Part shown: piece after piece, positions 8,983 to 19,879 of the stretch
Position numbering within the stretch: position 1 is the first letter of the stretch
Layout of the letters: each line of letters begins with the position of its first letter
Source: Cellulomonas sp.
Lineage (GTDB): Bacteria > Actinomycetota > Actinomycetes > Actinomycetales > Cellulomonadaceae
DNA: 34,523 bases
Reading direction: 5' to 3'
Assembly (NCBI GenBank): GCA_027451305.1
Contig: DAIDJQ010000196.1
Coordinates: 1 to 34,523, forward strand
Notes under the pieces: model-generated
What the model was told of the DNA's origin: nothing
Seen by the model: the letters and a program-made list of their open reading frames with translations, nothing else
The model's database searches: none
Translations under genes and position numbers: made by a program

Positions 8983-9025
8983 CCTTCGGCCTCCACCCGC
9001 CGCCGCACCGCGCGGAGGCCGAAGG
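8983..9025 (-). promoter_or_regulatory. 12-bp inverted repeat between GT4 gene and dxs
   Basis: ccttcggcctcc at 8983-8994 is perfectly complementary to 9014-9025, with a 19-base loop. In minus-strand RNA the second arm ends in GAAGG, which overlaps the dxs Shine-Dalgarno sequence. It could terminate the GT4 transcript or limit ribosome access to dxs. Confidence 0.55.
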
Positions 9026-9045
9026 ACACTGTAAGTCCGGCGCCG

Positions 9046-10179
9046 CTAGGCCGTCGCCCCGAGGGTGTCGCGATGCTGCGGCCTGCCGACGACACGTCGG
9101 TACACCTTCTCGTAGCCGGCGGCCATCACCGGCAGGTCGAACCGTGCCAGCGCGACTGCCCGGCAGTCGACCGGGTCGAGCTCGAGCACCGCCGGCACCG
9201 CTGCGACGAACTCCCCGGGGTCGTGGACCACCACGCCGCTCACGCCGTGGTCCACCACCTCGGGCACCGAGCCCCGGCCGATGGCGAGCACGGGCGTGCC
9301 GCATGCCATCGCCTCGACCATGACCATCCCGAACGGCTCGTCCCACTGGATCGGGAAGAGGAAGGCGCGGGCACCCGCGAACAGCTCGCGCTTGAAGGCC
9401 GCGTCCGCCTCTCCGACGTACTCCGCGTCCGGACCGAGCTCCGGCGCCACCACGGTCTCGAAGTACTCCTTCTCCCCGGGCTCGTTGATCTTCCCGGCCA
9501 GCACGATGCGCAGGCCATGCGCCCGCGCCGCCGCGATGGCCAGGTCCGGGGCCTTGTCGGGGCTGAACCGTCCGAGCCACAGCAGGTAGTCGTCCTTGCG
9601 GTCACGGAACGGGAACGACGCGACGTCCACGGCGTTGTGCACGGTCGCGCGCCAGTTCAGAGCCGGTGCCGCCGTGCGCTGCGCGTGCGAGATCGAGACG
9701 AGGTCGACCGTGCTGCCCAACCGCTCGTAGTAGCGCGCGTACATGCCGGTGACCGGCCCGTGGGTCGTGACGACGGTCGGCGCGACCCGGCCGCGCGCCA
9801 GCAGCGGCCCGGCGAGGCTGTGGTCGTGCACCACGTCGATCGACAGCTTCGCGAGGGCGCGGGCGGCGGCCGCCGCCGCCACCACCTCGGGCACCGGGTC
9901 GCCCAGCAGGTGCGTGGGCGGCTGCTCGAACACCTGCACGAAGCGCTGCGCGGAGGTGCGGTGAGCGCCGGCGCCGACCAGGGTGACGTGGTGCCCACGC
10001 GCGACGAGCTGATCCACCAGGGCGCCCACCACCTCCTCGATCCCGCCGTAACCACGAGGGGGCACCTCGAACCAGGGCGGCGCCACCATGGCGATGCGCA
10101 AACCGTCGGACCCGTCCCGCTGCGCGCCGGCCGGCCGTGCGTCGGCGAACGGGCCCTCGACGCTCGACGACCTGGTCAC
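9046..10179 (-). CDS. Glycosyltransferase family 4 (GT-B fold)
   Basis: Predicted retaining glycosyltransferase that moves a sugar from an activated donor. The protein has 377 residues. The N-terminal Rossmann domain opens with LRIAMVAPPWFEVPPRGYGG, the Gly-rich acceptor loop of GT4 enzymes. The second domain has LWLGRFSPDKAPDLAI and the donor-binding E-x7-E motif (EPFGMVMVEAM). There is no signal peptide or membrane segment, so it is cytoplasmic. Start chosen: GTG 10179 with GGAGG five bases upstream; an upstream frame extension to 10320 is Arg-rich and looks spurious. It is divergent from a debranching-type glycoside hydrolase across 206 bp, which suggests a shared glucan or compatible-solute role. 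Donor and acceptor cannot be told from sequence. Confidence 0.9.
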   Translation of the reverse strand: MTRSSSVEGPFADARPAGAQRDGSDGLRIAMVAPPWFEVPPRGYGGIEEVVGALVDQLVARGHHVTLVGAGAHRTSAQRFVQVFEQPPTHLLGDPVPEVVAAAAAARALAKLSIDVVHDHSLAGPLLARGRVAPTVVTTHGPVTGMYARYYERLGSTVDLVSISHAQRTAAPALNWRATVHNAVDVASFPFRDRKDDYLLWLGRFSPDKAPDLAIAAARAHGLRIVLAGKINEPGEKEYFETVVAPELGPDAEYVGEADAAFKRELFAGARAFLFPIQWDEPFGMVMVEAMACGTPVLAIGRGSVPEVVDHGVSGVVVHDPGEFVAAVPAVLELDPVDCRAVALARFDLPVMAAGYEKVYRRVVGRPQHRDTLGATA

Positions 10180-10385
10180 GACGGCCTCCGGTTCCCTGCG
10201 GCGAGGCGCACGGACGGGGACCTGACGGGTCCCGCGCGCGGTGCGGGAGCGGTGCGACGCCGCGGACGTTATGGTGCTTGTCGGGCTTCTCAGGGAAGCA
10301 CACAGCCCGTGCTCCCGCACACGCTGCGGTGGGCGACGGCCCGCTCGCGCAGGACGCCGGCACCGCCTGGCCTCGAAGGATGCAC
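10180..10385. other. Divergent intergenic region, GT4 / debranching-type hydrolase
   Basis: 206 bp. A possible plus-strand -10 (TATGGT, 10270-10275) has no good -35. A hairpin with one bulge pairs 10293-10301 with 10309-10316, and a small inverted repeat pairs gggacc 10217-10222 with 10228-10233. No confident promoter or operator is seen. Confidence 0.35.
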
Positions 10386-12587
10386 GTGAGCAGCCACTCC
10401 CCTGACACCTCGGTCCCCCGCCCGGCCCGTGGGACGGACGACCGCCGGCCGGTCACCGCTCCCACGCCCGTCGTCGCGCCGCACCTGCCGTCGCCGACCG
10501 CCGGGCCCACCGTCCTCGGCCCCGTCGAGCCGGTGGGCGCCCTGGTCGAGGGCACCTCGTTCTGCGCGAGCGGCCCGGACGGCGACATCTCCCCCGACGT
10601 CGCGCAGGGCTTGTTCGTGCGGGACACGCGGGTGCTGTCCGGCTGGCGGCTGCGGGTGGACGGCAAGCCGGTGCAGCCGCTGGCCACCGTCCCCGCGGAG
10701 CCGTTCGAGGCGACCTTCGTCGGGCGGGTGGTCGGTCGCACCAGCGACGCGGACTCGACCCTGGTGGTCGAGCGGCACCGGCTGGTCGGCACGGGCATGC
10801 GGGAGACGATCAGCATCCGCAACCACGGCACGGAGGCGGCCGGGCTGCACGTCACGCTCGAGGCGGAGGCGGACTTCGCGGACCTCTTCGAGGTGAAGGA
10901 GGGAATCCAGCAGACGCGGGTCCGGGTCGAGCACCGCGCCACGGGTGAGGAGCTCTCGTTCTGGACGGACGGCGGCACCACGCGCCGTGGCGTGCGCATC
11001 TCGGCGAGCGGCGGGTCCGCGACGCCGCACGCCTTCACCTTCCGAGCGGTGGTTCCGCCCCAGGGCACCTGGTCGACCACCGTCGAGGTGCTCGCCTCGG
11101 TCGCCGACCAGGAGCTGGAGCCACCGTTCGACCCCAACGCACCGGGCCGCCGGATGCGGACGTGGCGGCAGGCGGCCCCGCGCTTCGACGTGGACAGCGC
11201 GTCGCTGCGCCGGGTGCTGCGGCGCACGGAGGTCGACCTCGGTGCGCTGCGGATCGTCGACCACGACCACCCGGAGGACGACGTGGTCGCCGCAGGGGCG
11301 CCGTGGTTCATGGCCCTGTTCGGCCGCGACTCGCTGCTGACGGCCTGGATGTCGGCGCCCTTCGCTCCCGGCCTGGCCCTCGGCACGCTGCGGACCCTCG
11401 CCCGGTTCCAGGGCACCACGGTGGACCCGCTCACCGAGGAGCAGCCCGGCCGCATCCTGCACGAGGTGCGACTCGGCGCCGACCTGTCCCTGGCCCTCGG
11501 CGGCGACAGCGTCTACTACGGCAGCATCGACTCCACGCCCCTGTTCGTCGTTCTCGTCGACCGCGTGCTGCGCTGGGGAACCGACCCGGACCACGTCCGC
11601 GAGCTGCTGCCGGCCGTCGACGCGGCGCTCGACTGGATCAGCGACTACGGCGACCGTGACGGCGACGGGTTCGTGGAGTACCAGCGCAGCACGGACCGCG
11701 GTCTGCTGAACCAGGGCTGGAAGGACAGCCACGACTCCCTCGGCTTCGCCGACGGGACGCTCGCCGCACCGCCGATCGCGCTCGCCGAGGTGCAGGGGTA
11801 CGTCTACGCCGCCTACCTCGCCCGCGCCCACATCGCCGAGGTGCTCGGCGAGCAGCAGGGCCCGGACCGGTGGCACCAGGCCGCGGCCCGCCTGCGCACG
11901 GCGTTCGACGAGGCGTTCTGGTTGCCGCGGCGAGGCTGCTACGCCTTGGCGCTCGACCGCGACAAGCGACCCGTCGACGCCGTCGCGTCGAACCAGGGGC
12001 ACTGCCTGTGGAGCGGGATCGTCCCGCCGGCCCGGGCCGCGGAGGTCGCCGACACCCTGATGTCGCCCTCGTCCTTCACGGGGTTCGGGGTCAGGACGCT
12101 GGACACGGGCATGCGGCGGTTCAACCCGGTCAGCTATCACAACGGCTCGGTCTGGCCGCACGACTCGACCCTGGTCGCCTCGGGGCTGTTCCGCTACGGG
12201 CTGGACGGCCATGCCCGCACGCTGCGCGACGGGCTGCTCGCCGCCGCGTCTGCGTTCACCGGCCGGCTGCCGGAGCTGTTCTGCGGGTTCGACCGCGAGT
12301 CGACCCGCTGGCCGGTGCCCTACCCCACGTCCTGCTCGCCGCAGGCATGGGCCGCGGCGTCGCCCTACGAGCTGGTCCGGGCATCGTTCGGGCTCGAGGC
12401 CTGCGTCCCGCACGGCGAGCTGTACGCGCACGCCCCGGTGGGCCTGGGTGCGGTCACCGTGGACGGCCTGCCGGTGGGTGCCGGGCGCGTGAGGCTCGCC
12501 TCGCACGACGGCCGGCTGGACGCCACCGTTCCGGCCGGGCTCACCGTCGTGGACCACGTCCCTTCCTGTGCGCAGGTGCAGCCCTGA
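10386..12587 (+). CDS. Amylo-alpha-1,6-glucosidase / glycogen debranching-type glycoside hydrolase
   Basis: Predicted alpha-glucan hydrolase of 733 residues. The N-terminal half resembles the beta-rich debranching-enzyme N-terminal domain (from about residue 45, GTSFCASGPDGDISP onward). The C-terminal half is an (alpha/alpha)6 barrel of the GH15/amylo-glucosidase type with WFMALFGRDSLLTAW, GWKDSHDS, the calcium-loop-like DRDGDGFVEY and NPVSYHNGSVWPHD, which carry the likely acidic residues. There is no signal peptide, so it probably acts on cytoplasmic glucan. Start: GTG 10386 has GAAGGA five bases upstream; the in-frame ATG at 10380 sits directly against that site and is less likely. It is paired head-to-head with a GT4 gene. 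The exact substrate is uncertain, since homologues are usually annotated only by domain. Confidence 0.88.
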   Translation: MSSHSPDTSVPRPARGTDDRRPVTAPTPVVAPHLPSPTAGPTVLGPVEPVGALVEGTSFCASGPDGDISPDVAQGLFVRDTRVLSGWRLRVDGKPVQPLATVPAEPFEATFVGRVVGRTSDADSTLVVERHRLVGTGMRETISIRNHGTEAAGLHVTLEAEADFADLFEVKEGIQQTRVRVEHRATGEELSFWTDGGTTRRGVRISASGGSATPHAFTFRAVVPPQGTWSTTVEVLASVADQELEPPFDPNAPGRRMRTWRQAAPRFDVDSASLRRVLRRTEVDLGALRIVDHDHPEDDVVAAGAPWFMALFGRDSLLTAWMSAPFAPGLALGTLRTLARFQGTTVDPLTEEQPGRILHEVRLGADLSLALGGDSVYYGSIDSTPLFVVLVDRVLRWGTDPDHVRELLPAVDAALDWISDYGDRDGDGFVEYQRSTDRGLLNQGWKDSHDSLGFADGTLAAPPIALAEVQGYVYAAYLARAHIAEVLGEQQGPDRWHQAAARLRTAFDEAFWLPRRGCYALALDRDKRPVDAVASNQGHCLWSGIVPPARAAEVADTLMSPSSFTGFGVRTLDTGMRRFNPVSYHNGSVWPHDSTLVASGLFRYGLDGHARTLRDGLLAAASAFTGRLPELFCGFDRESTRWPVPYPTSCSPQAWAAASPYELVRASFGLEACVPHGELYAHAPVGLGAVTVDGLPVGAGRVRLASHDGRLDATVPAGLTVVDHVPSCAQVQP

Positions 12588-12607
12588 GTCCGCCCGCGCA
12601 CCCCCGG

Positions 12608-14089
<1,482 letters not shown>

Positions 14090-14093
14090 TCCC

Positions 14094-14795
14094 GTGCGGC
14101 CGGCGCTGATCCTGACGCACGCGCCGCACGAGGGCCCCGGCCTCATCGGACCTGGGCTGGGGACGCCCTACCGGGTGCGCACCGTGATGGACGACCCCGC
14201 TCCGCGGCTGCCGGACGTCGAGGACCTGTCCGCACTGGTGGTGATGGGCGGCCCGATGGACGCCGACGACGTCGCGGGGCACCCCGGCCTGGCTGCCGAG
14301 CGCGACCTGATCGCGGCCGCGGTGGCCGCCGACGTCCCGGTGCTCGGCGTGTGCCTCGGCATGCAGCTGCTCGGCCTGGCGCTCGGCGGTCGGCTCGCGC
14401 GGCGGTCCGGCGCCGAGGTGGGCTTCGCCCCCGTCGACGTGGTGGCGACCGACGCCGTCCTCGGCACGCTGGGCGCTCCCGGCAGCACGCCGACGGTGCT
14501 GCACTGGCACACCGACGCGATGGACCTGCCGGAGGGCGCGACGCTCCTGGCCAGCAGCCACGCCACGCCGGTGCAGGCGTTCCGGTACGGCAGCGCGCTG
14601 GGCGTGCAGTTCCACGTGGAGGTGACCGCCGACCAGCTCGCGCTCTGGCTCACCACCCCCGACATGGTCGACCCGCTCGAGGACGACGAGATCGAGGCCG
14701 TCCGGGCGGGTGCGGCCGAGCACCTGCCCGCGCTGGGCATCGTCGGCGCCGCGTTCGTCGCCGCGTTCGCCGCCCAGGTGCGCGACCGCGGGTGA
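14094..14795 (+). CDS. Class I glutamine amidotransferase (GATase1) domain protein
   Basis: Stand-alone glutaminase-type protein of 233 residues. The nucleophile elbow GVCLGMQ gives Cys87, and QFHVEVT gives His174 and Glu176, so the triad is complete. It resembles GMP synthase-like amidotransferase proteins that release or transfer glutamine nitrogen, but no synthetase domain is attached and the acceptor is unknown. Start is GTG 14094, four bases after guaB1, with only a weak GGTGG ribosome site, so coupling to guaB1 is likely. Its stop overlaps the start of the Nudix gene (GTGA). The position after a GMP/IMP-interconverting enzyme fits purine metabolism, but this is inference. Confidence 0.88.
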   Translation: MRPALILTHAPHEGPGLIGPGLGTPYRVRTVMDDPAPRLPDVEDLSALVVMGGPMDADDVAGHPGLAAERDLIAAAVAADVPVLGVCLGMQLLGLALGGRLARRSGAEVGFAPVDVVATDAVLGTLGAPGSTPTVLHWHTDAMDLPEGATLLASSHATPVQAFRYGSALGVQFHVEVTADQLALWLTTPDMVDPLEDDEIEAVRAGAAEHLPALGIVGAAFVAAFAAQVRDRG

Positions 14796-15472
14796 GCACC
14801 GAGCCCGCGGCCGTCGGTGCCCGCGCCGAGCTGGCGGCGCTGGCTCGAGACGGCCTGACGTGGCACACGGACGCCGCCCGCCTCGACGCCGTGCCGGGGG
14901 CCCGACGCGCTGCCGTCCTGGTCCTGTTCGGCGTCCTCGACGACGTCCCGGCCGCAACCGGGACGCCGGCGCCGGTGAGCCGTGACCTCGACGTGCTGCT
15001 GCAGCGCCGTGCCGCCACCCTCGGCCACCACCCCGGCCAGGTCTCCTTCCCGGGCGGGCGGCTCGAGGCGGGCGAGACCCCCGAGCAGGCTGCCGTCCGA
15101 GAGGCTGTCGAGGAGACGGGCCTTGACCCGACCGGCGTCGAGGTGCTCGGGACGCTGCCGGAGCTGCCGCTGCCGGTCAGCCGTCACGTGGTGACGCCGG
15201 TCCCCGCGTGGTGGTCCCGACCGTCGCGGGTGGCCGCCGTCGACCATGCCGAGACGGTCGACGTGTTCCGCATCCCGGTCGCCGAGCTGCTGGACCCCGC
15301 GAACCGCGCATCCGTCGCCCGCCACGTCGCCGGCAGGGCGTGGCACAGCCCCGCCTTCGAGGTCGGCGAGGTGCTCGTCTGGGGTTTCACCGCGATCGTC
15401 CTGTCGGAGGTGTTCGACGCCCTCGGCTGGACCGAGCCGTGGGACACCTCCCGACGCGTGGAGCCGGCGTGA
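14792..15472 (+). CDS. Nudix hydrolase, CoA pyrophosphatase type
   Basis: 226-residue Nudix protein. The box spans residues 89-111 with all key positions: Gly89, Glu95, Arg103-Glu104, Glu107-Glu108 and Gly110, which bind the metal and diphosphate. Just before it, [18 protein letters not shown] matches the extra signature (LLxxR...HxGQVxFPGG) that marks the CoA-hydrolysing subfamily, which splits CoA or acyl-CoA into 3',5'-ADP and phosphopantetheine. The start GTG 14792 overlaps the stop of the amidotransferase by four bases. Last gene of the guaB1 run, followed by a strong hairpin. Other nucleoside-diphosphate substrates cannot be excluded. Confidence 0.88.
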   Translation: MSTEPAAVGARAELAALARDGLTWHTDAARLDAVPGARRAAVLVLFGVLDDVPAATGTPAPVSRDLDVLLQRRAATLGHHPGQVSFPGGRLEAGETPEQAAVREAVEETGLDPTGVEVLGTLPELPLPVSRHVVTPVPAWWSRPSRVAAVDHAETVDVFRIPVAELLDPANRASVARHVAGRAWHSPAFEVGEVLVWGFTAIVLSEVFDALGWTEPWDTSRRVEPA

Positions 15473-15476
15473 CACG

Positions 15477-15523
15477 CACCCGCCGGTCGCCGGGCTCTGA
15501 AGGACCCCGGTGACCGGCGGGTG
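15477..15523. terminator. Bidirectional terminator between Nudix gene and acnA
   Basis: cacccgccggtc (15477-15488) pairs perfectly with 15512-15523. The stem continues through a G-U pair and ccggg/cccgg (15490-15494 with 15506-15510), leaving an 11-base loop. It sits between converging genes. Confidence 0.85.
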
Positions 15524-15534
15524 GGTCGCGTCCG

Positions 15535-18279
<2,745 letters not shown>

Positions 18280-18318
18280 GAGAGGCTCCTTCGCTGGACG
18301 GGTCGGTGCCGGACGGAC

Positions 18319-18377
18319 CTGAGCCGGGCGGGACCGATTTATCTCGACGTCGAGATACCTTACCCCGCCCGGCTCAG
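18319..18377. promoter_or_regulatory. Nested palindrome upstream of acnA
   Basis: Inner perfect 18-bp palindrome tatctcgacgtcgagata at 18340-18357. Outer 14-bp arms, ctgagccgggcggg at 18319-18332 and its complement at 18364-18377, share the same centre within half a base. The inner element looks like a MarR/TetR-type operator. The outer arms could act as a terminator after the small ORF or extrude as a cruciform. Confidence 0.75.
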
Positions 18378-18387
18378 CTCCGGCACC

Positions 18388-18564
18388 TCAGCGGCTGGGC
18401 GTGTCCGGGTGCTCGACCACCTCGGCGGCCTTGCGCTCGGCCTCCACCAGACGTTCGTACGTGCGGGGGTCGTAGTCCGGCGTCCCCTGCTTGAACAGCT
18501 CCTCGGTCACCGCCCGCTTGGCCTCGGCCAGGCGCTGGGTGGCGACGTCCTTGTCCTCGCTCAC
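18388..18564 (-). CDS. Small charged protein of 58 residues upstream of acnA
   Basis: Not recognised. GTG 18564 is preceded by a strong GGAGGGAG site and the frame runs to TGA at 18388. The protein is about half charged residues, with two predicted helical stretches: MSEDKDVATQRLAEAKRAV at the start and TYERLVEAERKAAEVVEH near the end, joined by GTPDYDPR. It has no Cys, no membrane segment and no signal peptide. A -10 box (TAGGGT) and a CRP-like site precede it, and the acnA palindrome follows it. Codon use matches its neighbours, with third positions almost all G or C, which supports a real gene. It may be a small regulator or an adaptor; nothing in the sequence tells which. Confidence 0.75.
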   Translation of the reverse strand: MSEDKDVATQRLAEAKRAVTEELFKQGTPDYDPRTYERLVEAERKAAEVVEHPDTPSR

Positions 18565-18586
18565 TGCCGTGCTCCCTCCTCGGCGA

Positions 18587-18602
18587 CGTGACCGCCGTCA
18601 CA
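18587..18602. promoter_or_regulatory. CRP/GlxR-like site at the start of the 58-residue gene
   Basis: Minus strand reads TGTGA-CGGCGG-TCACG, nine of ten to the CRP-family consensus TGTGA-N6-TCACA. It begins three bases after the -10 box, over the predicted start of transcription, a repressing position. Confidence 0.5.
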
Positions 18603-18605
18603 ACC

Positions 18606-18611
18606 ACCCTA
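18606..18611 (-). promoter_or_regulatory. Predicted -10 box of the 58-residue gene
   Basis: TAGGGT on the minus strand, a TANNNT match 41 bases before the GTG. Start expected near 18599. No convincing -35 is visible (gtgcgt at 17 bp). Confidence 0.45.
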
Positions 18612-18655
18612 GGCGCGCGAGGGTCGGCACGCACCGGTCGGCAGCGGCCGGCCGG

Positions 18656-19879
18656 TCAGCGCTCCAGGACCGCGACCGCCTCGAGGTGGTGCGTGTGCGG
18701 GAAGAGGTCGAACCCCTGGACCCGCATCGGCCGGTAGCCCGCCGCGCCGAGCAGCCCGACGTCCCGGGCGAGCGCGGCCGGGTCGCACGCGACGTACACG
18801 ATCCGGTCCGGGCGCAGCTGCACGACGGCGTCCACCACCCGGCGCCCGGCGCCGGTGCGCGGCGGGTCGAGCACCACGACGTCGGCGTGCACCACGTCGT
18901 CGGCCTCCGCGAGGACCCGTGCGACGTCGCCGTGGTGCAGCGCCACGTGGGGCTGGTCGTGCAGCGTGCGACGGGCGTCGCGGACGGCCCGCTCGTCGCC
19001 CTCGACGCCGACCACCGCCCCCGTCGGCCCGACCGCGTCGGCGAGGGGCACCGTGAACAGCCCGGCACCCGCGTAGAGGTCGGCGACGGTCGCACCGGCG
19101 ACGTCCCCGACCCCGGCCAGCACGGCCTGCACCAGCACCTCGGGCGCCTCGCGGTGCACCTGCCAGAACCCGGCGGCGGACACCCGGTACGTGTGCGCGC
19201 CCACCTGCTCGCGCACCGATGTGCGGGCGTTGGGACGGGGATCGGGGCGACCTCGGCGCAGGTCGAACGGCACCCCCTCCAGGAGCACCAGCGGTTCGTC
19301 ACCACCCGCGGGCGCGATCGCCTCGATCCGGGAGCCCGCCGGCCAGCGCCGGTCGAACAGCCCGAGACCGGCGATCACCTCGGTGGCCAGCGGCATGGAG
19401 TCGAGCGCCTGGACGTCGTGCGAGCGGAACCGGCGCATGCCGGCCCGACCGGCGGCGTCCGCCACCAGGTCGATCCGTGTCCGGTACGCCAGGCCGCCAC
19501 GCTCGTCGTCACCGGGTGCGGCGTTCATCGGGACGTCGATCTCGAGGTGCGCGAGCCGCCGCAGCTGCTCGTCGAGCACGGCGGACTTCCACGCCCGCTG
19601 CGCCGGCAGCGCGACGTGGGACAGCTCTCCCCCGCCGACCCCGCCGGGCCCTGCGGCCGGCCACGCCGGCGGCACCCGGTCCGCGGACGCCTCGAGCACC
19701 TCGACGGCGTCGGCCCGCCAGAACGCGCGACCCTCGCCCGACTCGGTCAGCCGCGCGCGCACCCGCTCGCCGCGCAGCGCGTGCCGCACGAACACCACCC
19801 GGCCGTGGAGCCGGGCGACGCAGTGCCCGCCGTGCGCGACGGGCCCGACCTCAAGCTCGACCAGCTGCTCACCAGACAT
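18656..19879 (-). CDS. TrmA/RlmCD-type class I SAM-dependent RNA methyltransferase
   Basis: Predicted RNA 5-methyluridine methyltransferase, 407 residues. It has an N-terminal TRAM domain (about 5-62, VGPVAHGGHCVARLHGRVVF), a SAM motif VADLYAGAGLFTVPLA, VVLDPPRTGAG and the catalytic VACDPAALARD with Cys365. Family members usually bind a [4Fe-4S] cluster through three cysteines after the TRAM domain; here that stretch (about 70-89, PAWPAAGPGGVGGGELSHVA) keeps the glycines but has no cysteine, so the cluster is probably lost. Start ATG 19879 overlaps the KimA-like gene by 11 bases, so they are co-transcribed. The target RNA (tRNA U54 or 23S sites) cannot be assigned. Confidence 0.92.
   Translation of the reverse strand: MSGEQLVELEVGPVAHGGHCVARLHGRVVFVRHALRGERVRARLTESGEGRAFWRADAVEVLEASADRVPPAWPAAGPGGVGGGELSHVALPAQRAWKSAVLDEQLRRLAHLEIDVPMNAAPGDDERGGLAYRTRIDLVADAAGRAGMRRFRSHDVQALDSMPLATEVIAGLGLFDRRWPAGSRIEAIAPAGGDEPLVLLEGVPFDLRRGRPDPRPNARTSVREQVGAHTYRVSAAGFWQVHREAPEVLVQAVLAGVGDVAGATVADLYAGAGLFTVPLADAVGPTGAVVGVEGDERAVRDARRTLHDQPHVALHHGDVARVLAEADDVVHADVVVLDPPRTGAGRRVVDAVVQLRPDRIVYVACDPAALARDVGLLGAAGYRPMRVQGFDLFPHTHHLEAVAVLER

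Noticed and set aside
10180..10320. N-terminal extension of the GT4 protein
   Set aside because: Arg/Thr-rich residues before the Rossmann fold and a clear GGAGG before GTG 10179 argue for the shorter protein.
7174..10389. 1071-codon open frame on the plus strand opposite dxs and the GT4 gene
   Set aside because: Same cause; His/Arg/Gly/Val-rich nonsense composition and no ribosome site.
18374..18634. 86-codon frame on the minus strand overlapping the 58-residue gene
   Set aside because: Arg/Gly-rich, no ribosome site; the other minus-strand frame has a strong site and normal codon use.
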